From NCBI RefSeq assembly GCF_040954645.1, contig NC_092806.1, positions 128,052,952 to 128,116,951 of the forward strand: DNA of 64,000 bases, written 5' to 3'. The position numbers and the translations under genes were made by a program. The notes beneath the pieces are model-generated. The model searched no databases. It worked only from the letters and a program-made list of their open reading frames with translations, and was not told the DNA's origin. Of this stretch, positions 1 through 10,679 are shown piece by piece; position 1 is the first letter of the stretch, and every line of letters starts with the position of its first letter. The DNA is from Diabrotica undecimpunctata (Eukaryota; Arthropoda; Insecta; Coleoptera; Chrysomelidae).

Positions 1-404
1 ACAGGTATAGATTGTGTATTAACAGACTGAGGATAGAAAAATCAATTTTTATTTATTCTTTCTCTGAAACAGTAATTTGGTCTTCCCAAATGATACACAG
101 AATTTTTAGAACAAACATTAACAGTAGTAAACAAGATTTGAGCTTTTGATTGGATAGTCGTTTTTGAATGGTAATGAGGTTAGCCTGATTAGGAGACGGG
201 GAGAGGCAGTTGTAATTTGGCCATCGAAGGAAACAGTCGTTTGTTAGAAGATAGGGTGTGGTTCGTGAGTTTGGATACCGGCATTGTGAAAAGAAGTGAA
301 TAGTTTTGCAGAAGGAGATAACAAGTAGATTAAAAGAGGTCCTTGTATCTACCGTGGGCATTTTGTGAAGTATATGTGAAAGTAGTTTTACGGCATCAAG
401 TTGA

Positions 405-480
405 CAAAAGGAGGTCCTTGTGTCATAAATAAGTAGCTGAGTTTTTGGAGAAGTGAATCAGGTGTTTTTGTGTAGTCTGT
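405..480. repeat. dispersed repeat pair, copy 1
   Basis: About 75 bp here match 25828-25905 closely in the same orientation; both run from TTGACAAAAGGAGGTCC through a GTGTAGTCTG end, with a few substitutions and indels. No transposase or coding frame accompanies either copy, so the family is unassigned. A shorter similar block (AAAGAGGTCCTTGT) lies near 335. The reading frame that spans this repeat on the minus strand is not treated as a gene. Confidence 0.6.
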
Positions 481-499
481 TACACAGTTACACATTTCG

Positions 500-2148
500 T
501 ATAGCGCAAAGGAGAGAAAACAATATTAATACATTGTTTTCGTTCTTGGCCATCAAAATAGATGGCACCTTTGTAAGCTACTACTAGAGTGGGGAACAGG
601 AGCGTTTGTTGGTCTCTCGTGCTTAATTTTGTATTCAGCCCTAGCGTCTGATAAGGACACGGGATGCCAAAATAACATCATAACGCTGTGTTGTTTACCA
701 ATTCAAACGCAGAGACTGACAAATCGTGCTCCTATTACTGTTTTAAAAACATCAAAGAGATATAAAGCTTTAGAACGTCCGATGTGGGGTTGTAAACCGG
801 ATTGAGACGAATTAACTACTTCTGGATTCTTTAAATATTTTCCAGAACTCTCTCGATTTTAATACATAGCTGTATAAGATTGTTTATTTTTAATGTAGGG
901 GAGAGTGGTACACATTGACACATAGTACACAATAAAACACTGTTACTAACTAAATCAAATTTGCCTCCCCATTGCCGCTAGCGCTGCATCCATTTCTGCA
1001 TTTGACATCCATAAAATAAACAACCTGTGTTTGTAATTTTCTAACGAACCTCACTCAATGGAAAATAGTAGGTGTTTCTAATTAAAACTCAGAGAACAAT
1101 ATAAACGCGACATATTCTTTGATGTTTTTAGATAAAAACAAATTCGCCTACTGTGTAGTGGCCTTTGTGCGAACATATGTCATGTACAAAATCAAGTCTT
1201 TGAGAAAAGTTTTTGAATTCTAATTTATATAATGTTGTTCTGAGTACTTAGTTACCCTAATATCAAGAGCAACGAAGAAGCAGGCCATTCAGCTATCTAA
1301 ACAAGAAAACATGGTATGGACTTAGCTATACTACACAGCATACATGGGAAAACTGAAGTTTTTTTCTTGTATAAACTAAATTTATTATGAAATAACTGCA
1401 CAAAATAGTTTCAAAACGAATGCTAGAGAAAGGGAACTTTGTACAGCACATTAATAGGGAACCATTAAGTGGTCTTAAAACACAGAATTTTAAGCAAAAA
1501 GATATATTTCAACCATATGTAGAATGTATAGTTTACATTGTTGTCCCATTAAAGATGTAAATATAATAGAAGTGGAAGAAAGCTGTGGAAAAGTGTGGAT
1601 AATTAGATGTTCTTGGATGGCATTGGAAAAATTAAATACTAAATTATAAATTATAAAGTAGTCGAAATGTCATCACATGTAGATTATATTATATAATTTT
1701 CCTGTTCAAATAACTTTACAATTGGCAACAGGCAACCACATAACATAAAAATAATAAATAAGCACACACATAACATTTAATATTTTAAAATAGTCACAGA
1801 AAAGAATCACAAAAGAAAAGAAAAGTTACGAGATTTGGTGGTAGAGGAGAACCAAGCGGAAATCCATAAGGAAGAGAACATTTTTTATAGTTTTAAAGGT
1901 GCCATAAATTCTGAGAAATAGTAAAATGACTTTTCTTTTCTTTCTTTAAAATTTCTTTTAACAAAACCACCTTATTTGTGTCATCAAGTACATAAATTGA
2001 ACTAAGATTATTATGTTAAGATTGTTCAGAAAAATATCATGTTTTCAGAAATTTAGACATATCAATAATGGTCGTACCGGATAAAAATTCAAAACTGTAG
2101 ATTTTATTAAAAAATTGAACAGATAATATTTTCAAAATTTAATCTTAC
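500..2148. other. AT-rich non-coding stretch downstream of the minus-strand exon
   Basis: No recognisable gene, RNA or transposon protein was found. If the minus-strand exons belong to one gene, this is the start of its next intron, since 2149 carries a good donor site and no further exon of that gene was found down to position 1. Confidence 0.4.
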
Positions 2149-2322
2149 CTGAAAATGACTTGTTCGTTGTGTTCCATTGTTTGCCGTAAATACGCCAGTT
2201 CGGAATCTCGATCTCTAAGGGCTGCCTCCAGTTCCGAAATTCCCGAATCAGAAGGTGATGGGGTGAGATCCAACATACTGCTATGGTTTGAGGCTGATAT
2301 TAGGCGGTAGGAAAGTTTGTTT
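2149..2322 (-). CDS. internal exon of a conserved coiled-coil protein, LZTS-like
   Basis: A 174-bp minus-strand exon with a TTTTAG acceptor at its 5' edge and a CAG|GTAAG donor at 2148-2144. It opens with the third base of a codon, which exactly completes the phase left by the exon at 9706-9910, and it ends two bases into a codon. The encoded 57-58 residues have a Ser/Pro-rich stretch (SPSDSG) followed by a charged heptad-like helix (LRDRDSELAYLRQTMEHNEQ). The NEQVIF-type sequence at the end of that helix recalls the Fez1/LZTS (leucine zipper putative tumour suppressor) family, which are cortical or synaptic coiled-coil scaffolds. What is seen: splice sites, matching phase, compositional contrast with the AT-rich surroundings. 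What is inferred: the family name, from memory of the motif only. Neither the start nor the end of the gene lies in this window. Confidence 0.75.
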
Positions 2323-2424
2323 CTAAAAGATGTATACATAAAAGGTATAAAACAACCTCAAATATATATTTTATAGGCTTAAAATCAATAAAAATTGTAA
2401 TTTTATTAATGAACTATGATGTGG

Positions 2425-2870
2425 TATTTCAGATATCTGATGACCAAACAGGATTTATGCCTAACAAAGCAACAAGAGAGCAAATTTTAGATATTCGACA
2501 AATAATAAAAAATTCATATTAAATTAATGTTGAAACCTATTTATGCTTTGTCGATTACGAAAAGGCGTTCGATTGCGTGAAGTAAGGAACACTTACGTTA
2601 GAGATAGACGAATACAAAAAGAAAAAGATCTATTAACCACAACAAAAACAGCCAAAATCAAATACCTCGGTCACATCATGAGGAACAGCGAAAGATATGG
2701 ATTACTGCAACTAATTTTACAAGAAAAAGTAGAAGGAAAGCGAGTACCAGAAAGGTGAAGGATGTCCGTATCCGATCTTTTCAGAGCAGCAGTATGCAAA
2801 ATACAGATTGTCATGATGGTCACCAACATCCGAAACGGATAGGCACTACAAGAAGAAGAAGGAAGACTAA
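2425..2870 (+). mobile_element. internally deleted LINE fragment (RT joined to C-terminus)
   Basis: Translation gives reverse-transcriptase sequence (DDQTGFMPNKATREQI, then CFVDYEKAFDCV) broken by one stop. It then jumps abruptly to the far C-terminal LINE sequence (KIKYLGHIMRNSERYGLLQ), which ends in the family's 3' end, a GGCACTACAAGAAGAAGAA-type tail. The RT palm motifs with FADD and the thumb are missing, so this is a deletion derivative. A minus-strand relative with the same HIMRNSERYGLLQ motif is at 55340-56000. It lies inside the 7.4-kb intron of the minus-strand LZTS-like gene. Confidence 0.75.
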
Positions 2871-3174
2871 GGTTGATTTTGGTAAATATGGGGGTTCCAT
2901 ATGTACGTATATACCATAAGAAAACTGTATACTATATGAAAACTGTTTCGGAAAAGTAAAGGTCAACATGGTTATATAAAACAAGAAAACATTATCGATG
3001 AAAAAACATCTAAATTGGGAAAAAGGTGGTTTGGAAAAAGTTAACAGAAGGTACTCTTTCTTTAATTTGAGAAAAGCAATTATTACTGGTTGGAAAAGAC
3101 TGTTGTTTAAAAGAATATCAAAGTAAAACTCTGGATGTTAAGAAACATCCTCTCTGGAATTGGAATGTTTGCAG

Positions 3175-4140
3175 TATCTTCGTATTTGAAGGTTTACTAC
3201 AGCCTTATAGTTCTATTCCATATGCCCAAACTGGTATGAGTATAGCTTTGTACAGAAGCAGTTTATTATTTTCAAGAGATAACTGAGACCTTTTGTTAAA
3301 TAGCCGGTTCATATTTTTTTGTTGAAGATCTAGTTGTTTTCGTTTAGTTATAATGTGCATTTTCCATATAAGTTTTTCATCCAGATGCAATCCCAAGTAT
3401 TTGACAACTGGTTTTATGGGAATGGGTGTATTGTTAATAGAAACTTGTGGACATGTAGATTTTCTTATTGTAAAAGTAATTTGTACTGATTTGCTGGCAT
3501 TAACATTGATCTTTCATCGCTTGATCTTTTTGTAATTGGTCTAAATGATTTTGTACTTTATGTGATGCTACATTAGGGTCGATATCCACTGCCAAGATTC
3601 CCGTGTCATCGGCAAAAGTAGCTAAGAAGGTATCATTGCAGGTTGGAACATCTGCTGTAAATATCAGATACCGAAATGGGCCCAGAACACTACCCTGAGG
3701 TACGCTACAACTAAGAGATAGTTGACATGGAGTTTCGAGAAACATTTTTATATTATCATCCTTATCATTACTAGTATCTGGTGCTGAGAATACCGTTGCA
3801 ATGTGCTTTGCGAATACTGTTGTTTTTTCTGCGTTTGTGTGGGCCTAAGTCATATTTGTTGTTCTCAAAGGTGAATTTGTTATTGTCGGTCTTTTAATTT
3901 TTTGTAGCTTTCCATATAGAGTGGTCTTCATGTGCCAGGTTCGAAACATAAAACTGGAAAGAGTAGTTTTTTTCTTTATGTAATGTTTTTTATGTTTTTC
4001 TGCTACACGTGCTCTCATATAGGGATATTATGATTTTCTTTCACATTTTTTTTGGCTCTTTGGTGTTGGTTCCCATACCGTTGTTTGTAAAACTCTTGTT
4101 AAATAGTCTTCTGCTTTATTTACATCTTGGTTTTCTCAAG
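3175..4140 (-). mobile_element. decayed jockey-clade LINE fragment
   Basis: Read on the minus strand, the order is a linker (FYVSNLAHEDHSIWKATK), a short region, the RT motif VPQGSVLGP, the catalytic loop FADDTGILA, and the thumb region to about 3205 (LLYKAILIPVWAYGIEL). This order and wording are typical of the mobile element jockey polymerase. The pieces lie in several frames with stops and the RT fingers are shortened, so it is inactive. Neither the endonuclease nor a poly(A) tail was found. Confidence 0.75.
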
Positions 4141-4257
4141 TAACATCAAGTTAGTTGTTTGTTTCATTTTAACTTCAATGGTGACAAAGTGCATTTCTCA
4201 TCTGTGCTGTTAGTGTTTGAAGTTATTTCTTTAGTAGAGTTTTAGTTTGAGTTGTGA

Positions 4258-5100
4258 TATGTCAGACACAGAATCAGAAAATGGAGCAACCATGTCCAAA
4301 AAAGAAAATATTGTGAATGAAGATAGCTACAAGCAGAATGTTATTCGAAAAGCTAGAGTGAAGAGTAAAGCGTATGAATAGTATTCTGGTAAGCAAGTAG
4401 AACAAAAAGTAAAACCAGCCAGTCTAACATACAAATGTTCTTTGGAATGTTTAGCAAATATACGCAACGAAGAACTAGAAAATAGCAAATATCAGGGGGC
4501 ACATTTTTATTCTGTCGACAAAAATATGCTTAAGACACATGTCTGCAAACTCTGAAACCAAGAAGGTTAGTTGTAGGCCATGCAATTTAAAAATTAATAG
4601 TAATTTAAAAAAAGTATGCAAGAATGTATTTTTGCAAATACATGGTATAACTCTCAATAGGTTAGGGAGAATCTATAAAATCTTAGTCACTAACACAACT
4701 CCTAAAGATATGAGAAGTAAAGATCCACGATTACATCTCAAAATTTAAAGTACAAGAAACTCATTATACGGAAGTTCACAGGAAATGTTTAGATGCTAGA
4801 CTTAACATAAAATTAATGTATGTAATGTTCATGAAGGATCATCTCATCTAGAAAATATTGTCAAATACAACGAATACTACACATATTTTCGGAAAAACTT
4901 TATGGTTTCGAAAATTTAAAACGTAAATTAAAAGACCTTTGAATGATAATGCCAAACGCTTAGCTGCTGGAGTACACACGAGTAGAGCAGAAAAATTGTA
5001 CAGTGGTGTAAAAATGCGTTTAACGTTTGACCCATCCGTGCTCCGAGTGTACTTTCTTTTGCAAGTCGTTTTTTTCGTGAAGTGCAAGTTCATCGTCCCC
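4258..5100 (+). pseudogene. decayed DUF7869-like insect repeat gene, copy 1
   Basis: It starts with ATG at 4260 (MSDTESENGATMSKKEN). The reading continues through stops and frame changes with YKQNVIRKARVKSKAYE, a Cys-containing block (KCSLECLANIRNEE), then KKVCKNVFLQIHGITLNR and PKDMRSKDPR near 4600-4730. I recognise this as the N-terminal half of a widespread, poorly characterised insect multicopy family whose C-terminal domain is, to my recollection, called DUF7869. That domain is missing here. At least four disruptions make a functional protein impossible. A second broken copy of a related gene is at 44510-46360. Family assignment is from memory of motifs; a transposon origin is likely but unproven. 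Confidence 0.6.
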
Positions 5101-5109
5101 CAGAGGAAA

Positions 5110-5700
5110 TAGAACTACATAAACTGAGAACCTATAGAATTAACAACAGATATAGTAAAGAAAGCAATTTGAGAATTGAAAAATAGAAGAGCCAGTGGAC
5201 CAGGAAATATCTCAGCGAAAACAATAAATTCAAGATCTGAAAAGTGGACGAGGATGATAACACACCTCTTTCATAAGAGAAATCATAAGAGCATTAAGCA
5301 CAAAACGATAGCAGACAAGTAGGAAATATCATAACCACAGGGTAATTACAGTAACATCAAATTTCAGCAGATTATGTTTGAAGATAATTTAATTACATTA
5401 AAGCAAATAATAGAGACAAAAGTGAACACAGGAGGAAGCCTCCACCTAACCTTCTGAGGGGAGCCTTAACTGTGGGAAGCAATGGAAAGAACATAATATA
5501 AGTAATGCTTTAATAAACGCCACCAAGGAAATTTACAGAAATACAAAAATAAAAATACAATTGAAAAACAAAGTAATAAAAAAATTTACGCAAATAAGGT
5601 TGTTCTTTGTCCCTTACTTTATTCACTTAGACAGGGAATTACTTAGAGAAACTTGGCTAAGGGGATGTGCTGAAAAAGACAAACGTGAAGCAGGAGTCTA
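5110..5700 (+). mobile_element. heavily decayed LINE reverse-transcriptase remnant
   Basis: Short stretches in shifting frames resemble LINE RT. A motif like ELKNRRASGPGNISAKT (normally KNGKAPGPDGI) is near 5175-5225, and a region near 5600 may correspond to the LRQGCCLSP turn. Many stops are present. No ends or target duplication were visible. Clade cannot be assigned. Confidence 0.45.
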
Positions 5701-6870
5701 GAAAACGGACAGCGTCCTCAGACTCTTCTAAACTTATTGATGCAGAAACCGTTACTTCACACTTCATGCAAAATCTACAAGCAAAATTTACGTAGGCGGT
5801 CCGATAAGTACTTAGCCCCACCGCCCGATGGCCACACTATCTCAAGAGAAATCTACTATCGTGTAATACACTATCGTAGACGGCTAATGTCAAAATTTCA
5901 GCCGAATCGGACTCAGGGAACGGCGAAGGGAAATCGCGCAGAGATCTTTGCCAATTATCTAGTTTATGAAATAAACAATTCAATTATTCGGTGTAATATT
6001 TCTTAATTTTATTAATTTGTATTACTGCCAAATTAATTATCTGTATTAGATGAGTTCTGTACTCATCCCGGTCTTATTAAAGTTAATCAATTTCACTTCC
6101 AACAAAAATCTCAAGAACATAGAGTATCCTACTTTTTACTTGCAATAAAAGTAACTGAGTATAAAAGATCTTAATCTATTTTCAAACTTTCTACTTCTAA
6201 CCAGAAATTTTATTTAACCTCAAGTGACATCAATTCATCAGTACTTGTTTTTCATTCGGTGCGGCGTGTATTTGCATAGATTTACAATTAAGATAACAAG
6301 TTTCTTTCTTGTCTTACAAGTTACCCATTGTGGAAATTGGCGTAAAATTGAAATACCCGTAATTAACTACACAGAGTTTACTAACGCAAGAAATCAAGAT
6401 GTTTAATATATTAAAACGATCTATGATGACACTACTACAACAAATGATAATGTTTTACAAACAAAATGAAGGAACATCTACCAGCTAAGCAAATATCAAA
6501 CTAGCAACTAAATATAAAAATGAATGTAAATGACGAAAATAGCTACAGAAATCTTAAAAATGGCAAAGATCTTAAATGATGCTTATTTGAAGATAAAAAA
6601 TATCTTTTTTAGATTTTCTCTTATGTTCTTAGCTAAGGACATATGGAAAGAACTAAAAAATAAAATATATAAAATAGAAAACAAACCAATTACTAAAAGA
6701 AAAGGACGAATCATCACTGCCCTTTTTTGCAATTATTTTTAGTAAAGAGGATAATACAAAAACAATTTATGAAATTAGCGACATTTTTCACATGAAACTG
6801 ACCATAACAGCTTTAAAAAAACCGAAATTGATTTCACAATGTAAATGATATCATATACAAGGCAGGAAAG
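5700..6870. other. no gene recognised
   Basis: AT-rich intronic DNA of the minus-strand gene. A somewhat GC-richer patch at 5750-5960 has an 89-codon open frame and may be old non-coding transposon DNA, but no protein motif could be recognised. Confidence 0.35.
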
Positions 6871-6874
6871 GAGG

Positions 6875-7370
6875 AAAGGAAAAAAAACCAGGAGCAAAAG
6901 TTTGTGAAGACTATAGAACCATAAGCCTAATGAGCCATCTGCTGAAGCTGTTTTTAAAAGTCATCCACAAAAGAATTAACCAGAAATGCGAGGAACAAAT
7001 TGCGCCTCATCAGTTTGGAATTGTGAACGCTGTTGGTACGAGGGAAACATTATTTAGCGTGCAGGTATTGTTTCAGACATGTAGAGATGCCAGCTGTGAT
7101 GTTTTTGCATGCCTGATTGACTACAAGAAAGCTTTCGATAGAGTCAGGAATGACCAAATGATGGAAAAGCTGAAGAGGACGGGGATTGACGGAAGAGACC
7201 TAAAAATAATAGTTAACCTGTATTGGAATCAATCAGCGATACTCCGAATAGATGGAGAATATACAAATCAGGTCAAAATCTTAAAGGGAGTGACACAGGG
7301 GTGCATAATTTCACCACGATATTCAATCTGTACTCGGAGCACATTTTTAAGAGGCTCTAAAAGATATTGA
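6875..7370 (+). mobile_element. LINE reverse-transcriptase fragment
   Basis: A 146-codon open frame from 6930 carries RT palm sequence: HKRINQKCEEQIAPHQFG, CLIDYKKAFDRV (motif A) and GVTQGCIISP (motif B). Another 50-60 bp upstream still read as related sequence. The frame collapses after motif B, before the catalytic FADD box, and the copy is cut off where the opposite-strand LINE at 7376 begins. The family is the one whose C-termini carry HIMRNSERY. Inactive: no endonuclease and no motif C. Confidence 0.8.
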
Positions 7371-7375
7371 TCTCC

Positions 7376-8985
7376 TTCTTCTTCCTTCTTGTATCTAGGC
7401 TTTAAAGCCTGTTTCTTCTTTAATATTAGCCTCCTAAATTGTTTAAATTATTGCACCATATTTCTTTTGGTCTGCCAATACTTCTTTGTATATTTGGTGA
7501 CTTATCTCGTGCTATTCGTACTATCCCATCCTCTGCCAATCTACTAATGTGTTCCTGTTTCCGTTTTATGTGTTCCTCTACTGCTGTTTTCGCTTCTCTC
7601 CCTATCCAACAGACTTTTCCCCGATATTCGTCGGAGTATTTTCATCTCTGTTGTTTCTAGAAGTCGTCTCGTTTTAAATGTGTCAGGTCTTATCTCCTCT
7701 GTGTATGTTAATATAGGTTTAATTGTTGCTTTATAGATTCTTTTTGTGTGTCTTGTCTTAGGTGTTTGTTCTTCCAGATTGTGTCATTAAGAGATCCTGC
7801 CGCTTTACTTGCTTTTAAGCTTTGTTGTCGTACTTCGTCTTCAACATCACCTTAACTAGTTATATCTATTCCCAGATATCTAAACCTTGCTTCCTGCTTT
7901 ATTATTTTTCCATCAATTTCGATTTTACATCGTAGTGGGTATTTATAGATGTTGTCATACATTTGGTTTTTTCTGCTAATATTATCATATTGTATTTCTT
8001 GCTGTTGTATTGAAGATGTGTGTTAATCTTTGGAGCTCGTCTTCGGTCTCAGCGGTTAATGCGGCGTCGTCTGCATAACATAATATTTGGATTTCTTTTT
8101 TCCCCATGACCTTTAAGTACTGTTTATAATATTTCGTCCATTATTATATTAAAGAGAAGTGGGCTTAACAAGTCACCCTGTCTGACACCACTGGTATACA
8201 CTGTGTTAGTTTTCCATTTATCTTTGCTTGTATTCGATTATGGAAGTAGATCTTTTCGATGGTTTGTATAATATTGATTGATATGTTTCTTTTATACAGT
8301 AGCTGTAAGACGTCTTCGACTTGGATGCGATCGAAAGCCTTTGTCAGGTCTATAAAGCATATATATGCTGGTTTATTGTACTCAATGGCCTTTTCTGTAA
8401 TTTGTCTTAGTACAAATACTGCGTCTACGCAGGATCTTCCGGATCTAAATCCTTGTTCATCTGATAAAGTCGTTAGTTTATTGATTTTTTTGGTTAAGAC
8501 TTTTGTGGTAAGCTTAAGTGCGATGTTCAGTAGATTTATACCTCTATAATTGCTGGGGTCTTCTTTATCTCCATTCTTGAACATTGGTATCATTATGCTG
8601 TTTCTCCATGCGTCTGGTATCTTGCAGTGCAATATTAGCTCTTGTATAAGCTTTGTCATCTCTAGGGTTATACTTGCTTCTCCGTGTTTTAGAAGCTCGT
8701 TGGATATTCCGTCTGGTCGTGGTGCCTTTCTATTTTTGAGTAAATTTATGGCTATTTCTACTTCCTGAAAACTGATTTCTGTTTCGTGTCTAAATTCAGG
8801 TACGTTATTGTGTTGATTATTATTTTCCTTTCCTTTAAACAGTTCCGTTAGGTATCTTTCCCATTCGTTTGCTGGTATATTATTGTATTCCTTTAATTCT
8901 GTCATTTCTTTCAGTTGATTTCTTATGAATCTTCATATTTGTTTTTGTGTACCGTAGAAGTCGCTTTCCATTCTTTTTGTAAACT
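7376..8985 (-). mobile_element. 5'-truncated LINE, RT plus C-terminal domain
   Basis: The minus-strand frame at 8905-8165 covers an RT linker (ANEWERYLTELFKGKEN), the finger motif (KNRKAPRPDGISNELL), motif A (CFIDLTKAFDRI) and the start of motif B. After a frameshift at about 8170 the reading resumes with QGDLLSP, CYADDAALTAE (motif C) and the C-terminal DTRRKK-type end near 7400. The 3' end is a GAAGAAGAAGG tail. Another 80 bp upstream of 8905 (QFTKRMESDFYGTQKQI) extend the copy to about 8985. At that point a plus-strand LINE begins, so two elements abut. At least one frameshift and one stop make it non-functional. Confidence 0.8.
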
Positions 8986-8989
8986 GATC

Positions 8990-9495
8990 CCAGTGCTCTT
9001 TAACACTGAAAATAATACTACCGCAGAGATAAACCTAGAAGAAGCTATTTTTGGCTCAATATCCTCCTTAAATCCACAATTATATTGAGAAATACAAAAA
9101 TAAAACTCTACAAAACCATAATACACCCAGTCCTAACATATGGTTCAGAGACCTGGACGCTAACAAAAAGTAATGAAAACATGTTAGGATGTTTCGAAAG
9201 AAAAGTACTAACATTAATCTATGGAGCAGTGAATGACAATGGAGTGTGGAGAAGACGATACAATTTCGAACTTTATAGAATATACCAGGAACTAGATCCC
9301 AGGTTTCTTGATAGACCCACTGGTCAGAGAAGAAGAGGAAGACTCAGAACAAGGTTCCTTAATAAAGTCGATGAAGACATGAGAAATATGGGAATACGTG
9401 CTTGGCCGAGGAAGGCGATGGATAGGGACAATCGGAGAGAAATTCTTAAGGAATCTAGGACCCGCGCAGAGTTATAAATTCAAAATGATAATGAT
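8990..9495 (+). mobile_element. LINE C-terminal fragment with internal deletion
   Basis: A 130-codon open frame (9085-9477) begins TKIKLYKTIIHPVLTYGSET and ends with RRRGRLRTRFLNKVDEDMR and NMGIRAWPRKAM. The stretch before it reads ALFNTENNTTAEIN, the same as LINE-A at 53740. Between IYQELD and the FLDRPTGQ motif about 40 residues found in relatives are missing. The 3' end has ATGATAATGA-type tail sequence. It is the same family as LINE-A (51075-54670). Confidence 0.75.
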
Positions 9496-9705
9496 ATTTA
9501 CGTTTAAAAGTTGAAAGGTTGCGGCAGTTTTTGTAATTTTTAAAATAAGGACATAGAAATTTTATTTTATAAGTGGTATCCACACTGTATATATTATATT
9601 ATTTCATAAAATATAAAATTTTGTAGTTTTGTGATTTAGTAATAAATATGTGCAGCATTTTATTCGTTTATCTACATATCTACATACTAGAAAAATAGTA
9701 CTTAC

Positions 9706-9910
9706 GGTCCGGAACTATCAGCATTAGACATTGGCGATTTTCTTACACTTTCTAAACTATCATAATTAACGAGTTTGTGACTGTGGGGTAATGAAGAGAG
9801 TGAACTCATCGCTAAGGGTGGAGAACAAGTCGAAGAAGGACACGAAGACCGTAACTTTCTATCTAGAGAGTAGTTGTTTACATTATTTGGTGGCCGTAAA
9901 TCGCTGCTAC
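9706..9910 (-). CDS. internal exon of the LZTS-like gene, upstream of 2149-2322
   Basis: A 205-bp minus-strand exon. Its acceptor is a T-rich tract ending TTTTTTAG|GTAGCAG and its donor is GGACC|GTAAGTACT at 9705. It opens two bases into a codon and closes with two bases of a codon, so it joins in phase with 2149-2322. The product is Ser/Pro-rich, disordered-looking sequence (RSSCPSSTCSPPLAMSSLSS, then VNYDSLESVRKSPMSNADSS) with no stop. That composition suits the linker before an LZTS-type coiled coil. The intron between the two exons (2323-9705) contains seven transposon remnants. Earlier exons are not visible on the minus strand up to 64 kb, so the 5' part is outside the window or in exons I cannot recognise. 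Confidence 0.7.
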
Positions 9911-10307
9911 CTAAAAAACAAAACGTTTTTATCAGTATCATTAATCACTTTCACAATTAACAGTAACGGTAACACCTTTAGTCTTTTTTCCAAATTTGTA
10001 TACCTATCGTTAAATGGAATTACCCTGATTCGTTAAATATGAAAACGGTTGTTAATATGAATGAATTCCTAGATTTTATCAGTATATATAAAATGTACTT
10101 AAATTGAAAGAAAACACTTAAAAAATATTTAGAAACTCTTTAGCAATTAAATGCATGCATAGGTAATGTTAACTATTAAATAGACACTCATAAAAAATGA
10201 ACTAAGTTGTGTATGTACTTTACATGAATAACACTCTTCGTTTAATAACGTTGGGAAGTTGCATGAATCTGCCTCCTTGTTATTTTATGTTTAAATGTGA
10301 CTTTTAA

Positions 10308-10530
10308 CCCTTGAGTAGTCGGGTGGGGCCTGTGAGACCAGCGACAATTTATTTCTAATGCCTCACTGCGTATTTTATGTCGGAGTGCGGAGTGCGCTGC
10401 GTTCGTCAGTACCTTTCCATTTACATGTGGAACAACAATGAACAACGGGGGTTGCATTAATTTATGATAGTTCGCTAGTTATTTGTACTTTTGGTCTGTC
10501 AGACTCTACCCGACTATTCGAGTAACTTTT
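10308..10530. mobile_element. MITE-like repeat with piggyBac-style end
   Basis: The left side has TTAA followed by CCCTTGAGTAGTCGGGTGG; the right side has CTACCCGACTATTCGAG, whose complement matches it imperfectly. The inverted arms are about 40 bp, the whole is about 220 bp, and there is no coding capacity. TTAA followed by CCC is how piggyBac ends look. The right flank reads TAAC rather than a clean TTAA, so the target duplication is not proven. Confidence 0.4.
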
Positions 10531-10609
10531 ATGAGTTCGACAAGTAAATTTAATTTCCTATTTTTTGTGAAGTATAACCTACATAGAGTAAGTATTTTAA
10601 TTCCTATGG

Positions 10610-10613
<4 letters not shown>

Positions 10614-10677
<64 letters not shown>
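10614..10677. repeat. (TA)n array, left flank of piggyBac
   Basis: About 30 TA dinucleotides ending directly at the first base of the piggyBac terminal inverted repeat. The matching array on the other side is 13066-13244. Confidence 0.95.

Positions 10678-10679
<2 letters not shown>

Noticed and set aside
53..361. 102-codon minus-strand frame
   Set aside because: No protein motif, and it overlaps repeat-like DNA related to the block at 405-480.
5737..6006. 89-codon frame with RRRSDKYLAPPPDG
   Set aside because: The region looks like old non-coding transposon DNA (possibly a mariner leader), but I could not support any protein or element boundary.
10242..10457. 71-codon minus-strand frame
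   Set aside because: It lies inside the inverted-repeat MITE-like segment and has no motif.
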